This document shows, one piece after another, positions 1 to 8,480 of a stretch of DNA of 64,000 nucleotides (position 1 is the stretch's first letter; each line of letters opens with the position of its first letter). The notes beneath the pieces are model-generated. The model was not told where the DNA came from. It saw only the letters and a program-made list of their open reading frames with translations, and made no database searches. The stretch is taken from positions 184,122 to 248,121 of the forward strand of contig NZ_FZNT01000008.1 of assembly GCF_900188235.1 (NCBI RefSeq), written 5' to 3'. Both the position numbers and the translations under genes were made by a program. The DNA is from Lutibacter agarilyticus (GTDB lineage Bacteria > Bacteroidota > Bacteroidia > Flavobacteriales > Flavobacteriaceae).

Positions 1-1502
1 TAAATCTCATAATTTGCTGGATCTTGACTCCCTAAGATTTCTGCATCTTTTAATGTTTTTAAATCGAACTGATAATATCCATCATTGTTATCATCACATT
101 GTAAAATATTTGTTGGTTGATTTGCCACAGCAAAATCAAGCACTTCAATTTCAAAGGAAAGAATGGTAGCACAATCTGATCTTATGCTAGGTTCAGCTCT
201 TGCCCAAATAGTTCTAGTTTTAGAGTTATAACTTTCTGGATTTGGAATCCAACCTTTGCTATCTATAGCATTAAATTCATCTTCATAATAGGTAACAACA
301 CCCGTTTCTCCATTTAAAATTTTACTTGTTTGAGATTCTAAATCAAATATATAGCTCCCGTCACCATCATCATCACATTCAATTAAATTAACAGGATTAG
401 CTACGTTTAATGCTCCAGTTACAATCAAATCGAAAGAAGTTACATCGTAACACTTAGAATTTCCTAAACTTTCAATACGAGCCCAAATAGTTGCATTTCC
501 AGAGGTAAGAGGACTCACTTGTGGTGAAGCGCCTGCCAGTGCGAATATATAAGAACTATGATAAGTTACTTTTACATTTGTTTGACCGGATGTAACTCCA
601 GGGGTTTGCAATTCTAAATTAAATGCTTCAACACCATCTAAATCTGCATCACAGGCTGCCAAATTACTTACCGAATTTGCAATAGGCACAGGATGAAACG
701 TAACAACAATATCATCACTCTTTACTTCTAAAGTGCTATTATCTGTAACTTCAACCTTATAATTTCCACTTGCATCAACAAAAAGTGTTGGAGCTGTCTC
801 TAATGGCAGCACTTCGAAAGCACCCGTACTTGAATTTTCTTTATACCAGCTATAACTGTATGAACTTCCAAAAGTTGTTGCATTAAGCACCGTTCCTGCA
901 TCTCCCATACAAAAATCTCTATCAGGTCCTAGGTTTACTAAAATATCACAATCTAAAGGATTAGGCTTGCTCATTACAGCGCCTTTCCACTCAATTGAAA
1001 ACCCTGCATTGTTACCATCGTATTGATTTACAAAAATAAGATATTCATCACCTGCATTAACTGTCATCCAAGATTCATAAGCATCAGGATTTGAACCTGA
1101 AGGGTAATCATTTCCGACTCCTGTAGCTCCATTATTTGCCCTAAAATTACATGCAACAGGCTCACCCAAAGCACCACACGTAGGGTTTGGACCAAAAACA
1201 GCAAAATCCCAATCTTCTGAGGTACTATTCGGAATAATATTAAAACCGAAGTCTCCACTTTCAGCTAATTTAACTTTAAACCAATATGAATTTACCTCAA
1301 TGGTAGATGATCCATTTTTTAGTCTTAAACAGCCTAACTCATCTCGTCCATTAAAATCGTCATTTCCATACCCATTCACAACTCCTCCTGCAGCGTCAGC
1401 ATTCGTACATACAGGTAAAGCAGTGGAACAATCTGCTTGACTATAACCATGAAATAGGCCAAAAATTAAACAAATAAGAAAGGAGAATTTATATTTATTC
1501 AT
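1..1502 (-). CDS. Large secreted adhesin-like surface protein, 5' part only
   Basis: An open frame of 500 codons runs from an ATG at 1502 to the window edge, so the C-terminus is missing. It starts with a signal peptide (hydrophobic stretch FLICLIFGLF, likely cleavage after GYSQA). The next ~150 residues look like the N-terminal domain of flavobacterial surface proteins. They are followed by repeated units containing C-D-x-D-x-D-G-x-x-x-F-x-L, for example CDADLDGVEAFNL, CDDDGDGSYIFDL and CDDNNDGYYQFDL, which resemble calcium-binding loops. Repeated units of this kind are common in gliding-associated adhesins exported by the type IX system. The usual C-terminal sorting domain would lie outside the window, so type IX export is an inference. 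It is separated from the leu operon by the palindrome at 1624-1687. Confidence 0.8.
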   Translation of the reverse strand, partial: MNKYKFSFLICLIFGLFHGYSQADCSTALPVCTNADAAGGVVNGYGNDDFNGRDELGCLRLKNGSSTIEVNSYWFKVKLAESGDFGFNIIPNSTSEDWDFAVFGPNPTCGALGEPVACNFRANNGATGVGNDYPSGSNPDAYESWMTVNAGDEYLIFVNQYDGNNAGFSIEWKGAVMSKPNPLDCDILVNLGPDRDFCMGDAGTVLNATTFGSSYSYSWYKENSSTGAFEVLPLETAPTLFVDASGNYKVEVTDNSTLEVKSDDIVVTFHPVPIANSVSNLAACDADLDGVEAFNLELQTPGVTSGQTNVKVTYHSSYIFALAGASPQVSPLTSGNATIWARIESLGNSKCYDVTSFDLIVTGALNVANPVNLIECDDDGDGSYIFDLESQTSKILNGETGVVTYYEDEFNAIDSKGWIPNPESYNSKTRTIWARAEPSIRSDCATILSFEIEVLDFAVANQPTNILQCDDNNDGYYQFDLKTLKDAEILGSQDPANYEI

Positions 1503-1623
1503 GAATTTTGTCTTGGAGTTTCATATAGGTTCATCAGATAAATTGAAATGCTTTCTACTCAAAATTAAAGATTTATTCCTAAAATCAAAGTTTTTATACT
1601 AATTTATAGTTAATTACACTAAA

Positions 1624-1687
1624 ACTCTATAAAAATAAAAAAAGGGTTTGTATTTAAATACAAACCCTTTTTTTATTTTTATAGAGT
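1624..1687 (-). terminator. 64-bp perfect palindrome, terminator of the leu operon
   Basis: Bases 1624-1655 and 1656-1687 are exact reverse complements. The GC core (GGGTTTG/CAAACCC) is followed on both strands by seven Ts, so the hairpin can end transcription either way. It begins four bases after the leuB stop codon and lies 121 bp upstream of the adhesin start. Confidence 0.85.
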
Positions 1688-1690
1688 GAA

Positions 1691-2746
1691 TTATATGTTA
1701 GCTGCTAACCAATCTCCTACCTCACTTGTTCCGTAAGCTTTTCCTCCGTCAGCTAAATCTTCAGTAACAATACCTTTATTTAGGGCATTGTTAACTGCTT
1801 CTCTAATTGCTTTTCCTTCTGCATGTAAACCAAAGTTTTCAAACATCATAGCTGCTGACAAAACGGTAGCCATTGGATTTGCAATATTTAATCCTGTTGC
1901 TTGCGGATACGATCCGTGAATTGGCTCAAACAAACCAATATCAGACCCTAAAGATGCTGATGGCATTAAGCCCATAGATCCAGAAATTACAGAAGCCTCA
2001 TCAGTTAAAATGTCTCCAAATAAGTTTTCAGTAATTAATACATCGTAGCTATTTGGCCATTGTACTAAACGCATAGCAACTGCATCAACAAATTCATAAG
2101 AAACGGCAACTTCTGGATAATCTTTTTCCATAGCTTGAACAGTTTCTCTCCATAAACGAGATGTTTCTAATACATTTGCTTTATCAACACAACACAATCT
2201 TTTAGAACGTGTCATTGCCAATTCAAAACCTTTTTTAGCCAAACGCTGAACTTCTTCACGTGTATACACACAATTATCAAAAGCAGTTTCACCACCATCT
2301 CTTCTACCTTTTTCTCCAAAGTAAATACCACCTGTTAATTCTCTTAAGAAAACTAAGTCGGTACCCTCAATGCGCTCTCTTTTTAATGGAGATTTATCTA
2401 ATAAAGAAGGAAATGTAAATGTAGGACGTACATTTGCAAATAATCCTAAAGCTTTACGCATTTTTAACAATCCTTGTTCTGGACGAACTGTTGCTGAAGG
2501 ATCGTTATCAAAACGAGGATGACCAATTGCTCCAAATAAAACAGCGTCAGAGTTTTTACAAATTTCGTGTGTTTCATCAGGGTAAGGCTCTCCAACTGCA
2601 TCAATGGCAGCTGCACCTGTTAAGGCAGGTTTCCAGCTAATTTCATGATTAAATTTAGTTGCTACAACATCACAAACTTTAACTGCTTGATCTATCACTT
2701 CTGGTCCAATTCCGTCTCCTGCTAAAAGTGCTATATTTAATTTCAT
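1691..2746 (-). CDS. leuB: 3-isopropylmalate dehydrogenase
   Basis: Oxidises and decarboxylates (2R,3S)-3-isopropylmalate to 4-methyl-2-oxopentanoate with NAD+, the third step of leucine synthesis, in the cytosol. The 351 residues match the family length. The N-terminus has LLAGDGIGPEV. The substrate-binding segment contains FLRELTGGIYFG, and the metal site is in LITENLFGDILTDEA. The NAD-binding GSYPQATGLNIANP is also present. It is the last gene of the leuC-leuD-leuA-leuB operon, 62 bp after leuA, and is followed at once by the palindromic terminator. Confidence 0.95.
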   Translation of the reverse strand: MKLNIALLAGDGIGPEVIDQAVKVCDVVATKFNHEISWKPALTGAAAIDAVGEPYPDETHEICKNSDAVLFGAIGHPRFDNDPSATVRPEQGLLKMRKALGLFANVRPTFTFPSLLDKSPLKRERIEGTDLVFLRELTGGIYFGEKGRRDGGETAFDNCVYTREEVQRLAKKGFELAMTRSKRLCCVDKANVLETSRLWRETVQAMEKDYPEVAVSYEFVDAVAMRLVQWPNSYDVLITENLFGDILTDEASVISGSMGLMPSASLGSDIGLFEPIHGSYPQATGLNIANPMATVLSAAMMFENFGLHAEGKAIREAVNNALNKGIVTEDLADGGKAYGTSEVGDWLAANI

Positions 2747-2808
2747 TCTAGTATAATTTTAATATTTTATTTTATTCTTTATCTTGAAAATAGTTTTTAG
2801 ATTAAAAA

Positions 2809-4329
2809 CTATCTGATATTTAACATTTTTTGGGTGGCTTTTATTGCTGATACCGTTTGATCACAATCTAAACCTCGTGTTATAAACTTATTGTTTTTAC
2901 TTTCCCACGTAATAATAGTTTCACAAAGCGCTGCCGAAGTACTTCCTGGAGGAATACGAACGGCATAATCTACCAATTGTGGCATAGTCATACGCTTCTT
3001 TTTGTATAACTTTCTCAATGCATTCATAAAAGCATCAAACTGCCCATCGCCTTGTGCATGTTCTTCATATAGTTCACCATCAATTTTAACAGCAACTGTT
3101 GTTGAAGGTTTTAACCCTTTTGAATGGGTTAACACGTAAGATTCTACTGTAATTCGTTCTTCATACAAACTACTTTCCAACACATCAGAAATAATGTATG
3201 GCAAATCTTCCTTAGTAACTAATTCTTTTTTATCACCCAACTCAATAATTCGTTGTGTAACTTTCAACAAATCAACCTGATCTAACTCTAAGCCAAGTTC
3301 TTGCAAATTCTTTTCAATATTTGCTTTGCCTGAAGTTTTTCCTAAAGCATATTTACGTTTTCTACCAAAACGCTCAGGCATTAAATCGTTAAAGTATAGG
3401 TTATTTTTGTTATCACCATCCGCATGAATTCCTGCTGTTTGCGTAAATACATTATCACCTACAACTGGTTTATTTGATGGGATTCGAACTCCTGAAAATG
3501 TCTCAATTATTTTACTAACTGAAAATAAAGATGTCTCTTTTACATTTATTTCAACCTCATCTTTAAAGAAATCGTTAATCACAGCAACTACACTTGCCAT
3601 TGGTGCGTTTCCTGCTCTTTCACCCATTCCATTCACCGTTAAATGCAATCCTTTTGCACCGGCTTTTATAGCTTCCATCACATTTGCCACACTTAAATCG
3701 TAATCGTTATGTGCGTGAAAATCAAAATGTACTTCTGGATATTTTTTTGTTACTTGAGAAAAATATTCAAAAGTTTCAGTATGCGTTAACACACCTAAAG
3801 TATCTGGCAGTAGAATTCTTTCTACAGGTAGCGTTACTAAAAAGTCTAATAATTGAAAAACATATTCGGGCGAATTATGCATTCCATTACTCCAATCTTC
3901 CAAATAAACATTGGTTGCAATCCCCGCTTTTTGAGCTGACAAAACTACTTCTTTTATTTCTGAAAAATGTTGCTCGGGTGTTTTTTTAAGTTGATGTGTT
4001 AAATGATTTAAAGAACCTTTGGTTAATAAGTTTTGAACCTTTGCTCCTGCTCTTATCATCCAATCAATAGATCTTCCACCATCAACAAATGTCAACATTT
4101 CAATTCTATCAATATAGCCATTTTTATTTGCCCAATCTGTAATTGATTTTACTGCGTTAAATTCCCCTTCTGAAACTCTGGCAGACGCAACTTCAATTCT
4201 ATCAACATTTAATTCTTCAAGCAATAATTTTGCAATGGTTAATTTTTCACCAGAGGGAAAAGACACTCCGGAGGTTTGTTCACCATCCCGAAGCGTCGTA
4301 TCCATTATTTCAATTTTTCTTTTTGACAT
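2809..4329 (-). CDS. leuA: 2-isopropylmalate synthase-family protein (long form)
   Basis: Condenses acetyl-CoA with a 2-oxo acid. From its place in the leu operon the product is most likely 2-isopropylmalate. The 506 residues contain the HMGL-like TIM barrel with RDGEQTSGVSF near the N-terminus, the metal-binding HAHNDYD and the NGMGERAGN loop. A C-terminal allosteric region (residues ~370-500) follows and fits feedback control by an amino acid. I place the start at the ATG at 4329 (MSKRKIEIMDTTLRDGEQ) because the 13 codons upstream fall in a dispersed repeat. This long Bacteroidota type is related to citramalate synthase, so use of pyruvate cannot be excluded. Confidence 0.85.
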   Translation of the reverse strand: MSKRKIEIMDTTLRDGEQTSGVSFPSGEKLTIAKLLLEELNVDRIEVASARVSEGEFNAVKSITDWANKNGYIDRIEMLTFVDGGRSIDWMIRAGAKVQNLLTKGSLNHLTHQLKKTPEQHFSEIKEVVLSAQKAGIATNVYLEDWSNGMHNSPEYVFQLLDFLVTLPVERILLPDTLGVLTHTETFEYFSQVTKKYPEVHFDFHAHNDYDLSVANVMEAIKAGAKGLHLTVNGMGERAGNAPMASVVAVINDFFKDEVEINVKETSLFSVSKIIETFSGVRIPSNKPVVGDNVFTQTAGIHADGDNKNNLYFNDLMPERFGRKRKYALGKTSGKANIEKNLQELGLELDQVDLLKVTQRIIELGDKKELVTKEDLPYIISDVLESSLYEERITVESYVLTHSKGLKPSTTVAVKIDGELYEEHAQGDGQFDAFMNALRKLYKKKRMTMPQLVDYAVRIPPGSTSAALCETIITWESKNNKFITRGLDCDQTVSAIKATQKMLNIR

Positions 4330-4341
4330 ATTTGGTTTATT

Positions 4342-4409
4342 GTCATTCCTGCGAAAGCAGGTGTGCATATGTTTTTTGAGCTGTTTAAATTCCTACCTCA
4401 ACAGGAATA
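4342..4409. repeat. Dispersed intergenic hairpin repeat (ATTCCTGC family)
   Basis: Two neighbouring hairpins lie between leuD and leuA: CCTGCGAAAGCAGG at 4348-4361 and TTCCT...AGGAA at 4390-4406. The same ATTCCTGC...GCAGGAAT core occurs again at 39857-39880. Short mobile hairpins like these are common in flavobacterial gaps. Confidence 0.6.
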
Positions 4410-4425
4410 ACAAAACAAAATTTTA

Positions 4426-5022
4426 TTAAAATGGTCTTGTTTCAGCGAAAGCCGAAATTTCTTCTTTCATTTTTGTTAAATAGTCAATATCATCATAACC
4501 ATTTAACATGTTTTCCTTTTTGTAACTATTAATTTCAAAAGATTCCTGAGCTCCAGTAGCCAAAATTGTAATGGTTTGTTTTGGTAAATCAATTTCAATT
4601 TCAGTGTTTGGATCTGCTTCAATTGCTTTAAAAATTTGGTCTAAAAATTCCGCACTTACCTGCACAGGTAAAACACCAATATTTAAACAGTTTCCTCTAA
4701 AAATATCTGCAAAGAAACTTGAAACAACACAACGGAATCCATAGTCATAAACAGCCCAAGCTGCATGCTCTCTAGATGAACCTGAACCAAAGTTTTTACC
4801 TCCAACTAAAATTTTCCCTTTATAAATTGGATTGTTAAACACAAATGATTCTTTTGGTGTATTGTCTGGATTGTATCTCCAGTCTCTAAATAAGTTATCT
4901 CCAAATCCTTTACGTTCTGTTGCTTTTAAGAAACGAGCAGGAATAATTTGATCGGTATCCACATTTTCAATTGGTAATGGAACCGCTGTACTTTTTAATA
5001 TTTCGAATTTATCGTAAGCCAT
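4426..5022 (-). CDS. leuD: 3-isopropylmalate dehydratase small subunit
   Basis: Swivelling subunit of the heterodimeric aconitase-type enzyme that isomerises 2- to 3-isopropylmalate with LeuC. It is 198 residues long, normal for LeuD. Family segments visible are [12 protein letters not shown] near residue 20 and [16 protein letters not shown] near residue 75, the substrate-binding loop. It follows leuC but is separated from it by a four-helix-bundle gene. Stoichiometric expression with LeuC probably relies on read-through across that insertion. Confidence 0.95.
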   Translation of the reverse strand: MAYDKFEILKSTAVPLPIENVDTDQIIPARFLKATERKGFGDNLFRDWRYNPDNTPKESFVFNNPIYKGKILVGGKNFGSGSSREHAAWAVYDYGFRCVVSSFFADIFRGNCLNIGVLPVQVSAEFLDQIFKAIEADPNTEIEIDLPKQTITILATGAQESFEINSYKKENMLNGYDDIDYLTKMKEEISAFAETRPF

Positions 5023-5061
5023 TATATTTGCTTTTGGCTACTAGCTTTTAGCTTCGGTCTG

Positions 5062-5421
5062 CTAACTAGTAGTGTTAATTTTACTTATTAATTTATTTAA
5101 ACTTCTTTTTAATTGGTCTACTTTTCCAACTAAATTGGTAATATCTTTTTCTGAAACAATATTTAAATCTTTCACAAGAATTAAAAAATATTCCAACTCT
5201 GTTGCTGAGCCGTTTGCAATAACAAGAAACCTTTTAAACTCCACTTCACTTTCTCTTCCACAACCTTCTGCAATATTCGCTGGAACTGAAGATGAAGCTC
5301 TTTTCATTTGACTTGTTAATCCGTATTGTTCATTTTTTGGAAAACTCATTGTTAACTTATAAACATCTAATGTAATTTGATGCCCTAATTCCCAAACTTG
5401 ATATTTCCTAAAATTTCTCAT
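5062..5421 (-). CDS. Four-helix bundle protein (23S rRNA IVP family)
   Basis: A 119-residue helical protein with the family signatures YxLTxxFPxxExYGLxxQMxRAxxSxPxNIAEGxxR (here residues ~20-60) and a C-terminal helix pair. The family was first found inside 23S rRNA intervening sequences. In Bacteroidota it often sits alone in intergenic positions and behaves like a mobile unit; its function is unknown. Here it splits leuC from leuD, with gaps of 50 and 39 bp. The flanks carry AGCTTTTAGC-like repeats (5045-5055 and 5450-5465), which suggests insertion of a unit. Confidence 0.85.
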   Translation of the reverse strand: MRNFRKYQVWELGHQITLDVYKLTMSFPKNEQYGLTSQMKRASSSVPANIAEGCGRESEVEFKRFLVIANGSATELEYFLILVKDLNIVSEKDITNLVGKVDQLKRSLNKLISKINTTS

Positions 5422-5471
5422 TCAACAAATTTAATTAGCCAATCGCAAATTGCTAAAGGCTAAAAACACTT

Positions 5472-6866
5472 TTATAAAAGTGTTCTTGGATCAGTTACAA
5501 CTCCTGTTACTGCTGTTGCTGCTGCAACTAACGGACTTGCCAACATAGTTTTTGAACCTGGACCTTGACGACCTTCAAAGTTTCTGTTTGATGTACTTAC
5601 TGCAACTTTTCCTGCAGGAACTTTATCATCATTCATTGCTAAACAAGCTGAACAACCTGGCTCACGCAATACAAAACCAGCTTCATTAAAGATTGCTAAC
5701 AACCCTTCTTCTTTTATTTTAGCTTCAACAATATGCGAACCTGGAACTAACCAAGCTGTAATATTAGCTGCTTTCTTACGTCCTTTTACAATAGAAGCAA
5801 AAGCTCTAAAATCTTCAATTCTACCGTTGGTACAACTTCCAATAAATACATAATCTACTGGTTTCCCAATCATAGTATCTCCTTCAGCAAATCCCATATA
5901 ATCTAATGATTTTTTATAGGTTGCTGCACCACCTTCAACTTGATCAGCTGATGGAATGTTTTGTGAAATTCCAGTTCCCATTCCTGGGTTGGTTCCGTAA
6001 GTAATCATTGGTTCAATTTCAGAAGCACTAAAAGTTAATTCTTCATCAAAAACAGCATCTTCATCAGTACTTAACGTTTCCCAATAAGCCATTGCTTTAT
6101 CCCAATCTGCTCCTTTTGGTGCAAATTGTCTTCCTTTTACATATTCAAAAGTTTTCTCATCTGGAGCAATCATTCCTCCACGAGCTCCCATTTCAATACT
6201 CAAGTTACAAACAGTCATACGACCTTCCATAGTCATATTTCTAAATACATTACCTGCATATTCTACAAAATAACCTGTAGCTCCAGAAGTTGTTAATTTA
6301 GAAATTATAAATAAAGCAACATCTTTAGGTGTAACACCTAAACCTAACTCACCATTTACGTTGATACGCATTTTTTTAGGTTTTGGTTGCATAATACATT
6401 GTGATGAAAGTACCATTTCAACTTCTGAAGTACCAATACCAAATGCAATAGCTCCAAAAGCACCATGTGTTGATGTATGAGAATCTCCACATACAATCGT
6501 AGCACCTGGCAATGTAATTCCGTATTCAGGACCTACAACGTGTACAATACCATTTTGTTGATGTCCTAATCCCCAGTGAGAAATTCCCCATTCGGCAGAA
6601 TTTTCTTCCAAAGCCTTCAATTGGTTTGCTGAAAGTGGATCTTCAACTGGTAAATGTTGATTAATTGTTGGTGTGTTATGGTCTGCTGTAGCAAAAGTTC
6701 TATTAGGAAATAAAACACTATTATTTCTACTTTTCAACCCTAAAAAAGCTACGGGACTTGTAACTTCATGAATTAAATGTCTATCAATAAATAGCACATC
6801 TGGTCCGCCTTCAATTTTACGAACAACATGTGAATCCCAAACTTTGTCAAATAATGTAGTACTCAT
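5472..6866 (-). CDS. leuC: 3-isopropylmalate dehydratase large subunit
   Basis: Catalytic [4Fe-4S] subunit that works with LeuD in leucine synthesis. It is 464 residues long, the usual length. The cluster cysteines are visible in FIGSCTNGR and in [22 protein letters not shown] is the family signature near residue 130. It is the first gene of the minus-strand leu operon, and a Bacteroidota promoter lies ~70 bp upstream. Confidence 0.95.
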   Translation of the reverse strand: MSTTLFDKVWDSHVVRKIEGGPDVLFIDRHLIHEVTSPVAFLGLKSRNNSVLFPNRTFATADHNTPTINQHLPVEDPLSANQLKALEENSAEWGISHWGLGHQQNGIVHVVGPEYGITLPGATIVCGDSHTSTHGAFGAIAFGIGTSEVEMVLSSQCIMQPKPKKMRINVNGELGLGVTPKDVALFIISKLTTSGATGYFVEYAGNVFRNMTMEGRMTVCNLSIEMGARGGMIAPDEKTFEYVKGRQFAPKGADWDKAMAYWETLSTDEDAVFDEELTFSASEIEPMITYGTNPGMGTGISQNIPSADQVEGGAATYKKSLDYMGFAEGDTMIGKPVDYVFIGSCTNGRIEDFRAFASIVKGRKKAANITAWLVPGSHIVEAKIKEEGLLAIFNEAGFVLREPGCSACLAMNDDKVPAGKVAVSTSNRNFEGRQGPGSKTMLASPLVAAATAVTGVVTDPRTLL

Positions 6867-6935
6867 TTATTATGTTTTTAATTGTATTTGTTTTTTGTAA
6901 TTAAGATTAATTTTGTTCAATTACAACAATCGGTG

Positions 6936-6965
6936 CAAATTTAAAAAAAGAAATAAGTACACTAA
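6936..6965 (-). promoter_or_regulatory. leuCp: Probable leu operon promoter
   Basis: On the minus strand TAAATTTG (6943-6936) matches the Bacteroidota -7 box TAnnTTTG exactly. A TTA stands where the -33 TTG is expected, after 19 bases. Transcription would begin ~60 bases before leuC. I found neither a leader peptide nor an attenuator in that leader. Confidence 0.55.
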
Positions 6966-7388
6966 GTTCATTCTATATTTAATACGATACCCAAAGCGAT
7001 TTTTCATACATTCAAATTAAACTCTAAATTTGAACGCTATTTCCAAACTTCAATAATTAGTTTTCATTTTATCATTTTCACCGTATTTCAAAAATAATAA
7101 AATTTCATCCAAAATTAATTATTTTACACATTTAAACCAAAAACACCAACATATTTTAATAAAAAACAAAATATACACCTATATAATAAATTATTAACAA
7201 CAAAACTTCACCTTTATTTTTATCTTTTAAAGGTAAAACCATCTATTTAGCTACAATTAACACGAGTAATCATCTTCATTTTTCACGTTTTTTAAAATCT
7301 AAATTATACGATATCCAAAAAGTTCTAGAAGGTTTTAATTGATTACGAATACTGTTTTTTAATTTAAAAACAGTAAAATTCATGAATC
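6966..7388. other. AT-rich gap between leuC and the accessory nif operon
   Basis: No convincing gene or RNA was seen in about 420 bases of very AT-rich sequence. The one clear structure is a 10-bp perfect inverted repeat, TACTGTTTTT (7350-7359) with AAAAACAGTA (7366-7375). It could be an operator or a weak hairpin. Confidence 0.5.
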
Positions 7389-7429
7389 TACATTTATGTA
7401 ATTTTTATTGGTTTTTTTACATAAATGTA
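7389..7429 (+). promoter_or_regulatory. Paired inverted operator upstream of a sigma-54 promoter
   Basis: TACATTTATGTAA (7389-7401) and TTACATAAATGTA (7417-7429) are perfect inverted copies 15 bp apart. Each copy is itself a near-palindrome. They end 57 bp upstream of the -24 box, where an enhancer-binding protein is expected. The same motif, TTACATAAACGTAA, precedes nifH at 10705-10718. I infer binding of the NifA-like activator. Confidence 0.6.
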
Positions 7430-7486
7430 ACTTTAGAACCATTTAAAATAAACCCAAACAACTTACTTTCAGTGAATTATATTTTA

Positions 7487-7502
7487 TGGCACTAGATTTG
7501 TT
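7487..7502 (+). promoter_or_regulatory. Sigma-54 promoter (-24/-12)
   Basis: TGGCAC at 7487-7492, five bases, then TTGTT at 7498-7502. This matches the consensus TGGCAC-N5-TTGCA at all but the C of the -12 box and its last base. The first gene starts 47 bp downstream. Confidence 0.8.
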
Positions 7503-7549
7503 TCTTAGCTACCACAGTTAGTTACAACACTTTAAATAAAATATTTACT

Positions 7550-7942
7550 ATGAATATAATTATCCCTGTTACAGATTTAGAACATGACAAAAAAACACTA
7601 GCTAAAGGTTTTCATAACACCAATTACGCCTGTATTTACAACAGTCTAAACAGCAGTTACAAGTGGTTAAAAACTAAGGAGCTAAGCAACTTAGAAGACA
7701 ACCTTAGTATTGCTTTAAAACACCAAGGTATTTATACAATCATCACAAGTCACATGCCTTATTTAGCCTTACGATTGTTTAAAGAAAGTGGTTTAACAGT
7801 GTATAAATCAAAAGGAAAATGTTTGGAAGAAAATATTGAATTATTTTTAAAAGATGAGCTTGCTCCTTTTTCTGCTCAGCAATTATTTAATACGTCTAAT
7901 TGCAGTAGTTCTTGTAATTCTTGTGGTTCATCTTGTAATTAA
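7550..7942 (+). CDS. NifX/NifB-type FeMo-cofactor-binding-like protein with Cys tail
   Basis: The 130 residues resemble the small cofactor- or cluster-binding domain shared by NifX, NafY and the NifB C-terminus. An N-terminal strand MNIIIPVTD leads into HGIYTIITSHMPYLALRLFKESGLTVYKSKGKCLEENIELF, which in this family reads as an alpha/beta fold ending in a helix. The tail is cysteine-rich (C118, C122, C125, C129). A similar glycine/cysteine tail ends NifB of this window. It may carry an Fe-S or FeMo-co precursor. It is the first gene of a four-gene operon under the sigma-54 promoter, so it is probably expressed with nif. Family assignment is by motif and context only. Confidence 0.6.
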   Translation: MNIIIPVTDLEHDKKTLAKGFHNTNYACIYNSLNSSYKWLKTKELSNLEDNLSIALKHQGIYTIITSHMPYLALRLFKESGLTVYKSKGKCLEENIELFLKDELAPFSAQQLFNTSNCSSSCNSCGSSCN

Positions 7943-7953
7943 AAAAGCTAAGT

Positions 7954-8172
7954 ATGGCATTAAGCAAAGCAATAACATTTGTTAAAACAGCAAGTAGTAA
8001 TGAAGAATTAAGGAATGCTTGCACTTCTTTTTCAAAAGAGAAACTACTACTTAAATTAAATTTTAGTGAAGTAGAATTTGAAGACGCCATAAACATGCAA
8101 CTGGTAAAATGCCAAAGCTATGAACAGGCTGAAGTATATCAACAATTAAGAATATGGTTTTTATTAATATAA
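7954..8172 (+). CDS. Nif11-like protein
   Basis: The 72 residues fit the Nif11 pattern: an N-terminal helix ALSKAITFVKTASSNEELRN followed by a second helix with a hydrophobic core and a Phe/Glu-rich end. Nif11 proteins were first seen in nif regions of cyanobacteria and Azotobacter; their role in nitrogen fixation is unknown. Related domains serve as leader peptides of ribosomal peptides, but no such maturation enzyme is nearby. The gene starts 11 bp after the NifX-like gene. Confidence 0.65.
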   Translation: MALSKAITFVKTASSNEELRNACTSFSKEKLLLKLNFSEVEFEDAINMQLVKCQSYEQAEVYQQLRIWFLLI

Positions 8173-8176
8173 TTTT

Positions 8177-8470
8177 ATGGAATATAGAGATTTAGAAAAA
8201 GTGCGTTCAATAATAGATAACGCAACAGGTTTGCCAGTTGGCTACGCTTATGACGATTTGGTGTTTCCAGATTACACAGCATTTATTATACAATTTGATG
8301 ATACAAATTCATTTAATTTTTTCTGCTACTTTCACGAAGATTGCAATGAAAAAGAAACACTTTTTAAAGATCTTTCAAATGCCTGTCTTCAACAAAAATG
8401 TACGCTAACATTAAAAGGTGAATTTAAATTAGAACAAAAAAACGAAGAAATAGCACTACAATTTATATAA
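8177..8470 (+). CDS. Hypothetical protein of the accessory nif operon
   Basis: A 97-residue acidic protein I do not recognise. It alternates strands and helices (GYAYDDLVFPDYTAFIIQFDD, then FNFFCYFHEDC), has three cysteines, and lacks signal peptide and membrane segments. It starts 4 bp after the Nif11-like gene, so the two are probably co-translated. Its link to nitrogen fixation rests on the operon alone. Confidence 0.6.
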   Translation: MEYRDLEKVRSIIDNATGLPVGYAYDDLVFPDYTAFIIQFDDTNSFNFFCYFHEDCNEKETLFKDLSNACLQQKCTLTLKGEFKLEQKNEEIALQFI

Positions 8471-8480
8471 CTAAATTACT

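Noticed and set aside
6867..6935. Leader peptide and attenuator before leuC
   Set aside because: The predicted ~60-base leader has no Leu-rich frame and no terminator hairpin, unlike the pheA leader.
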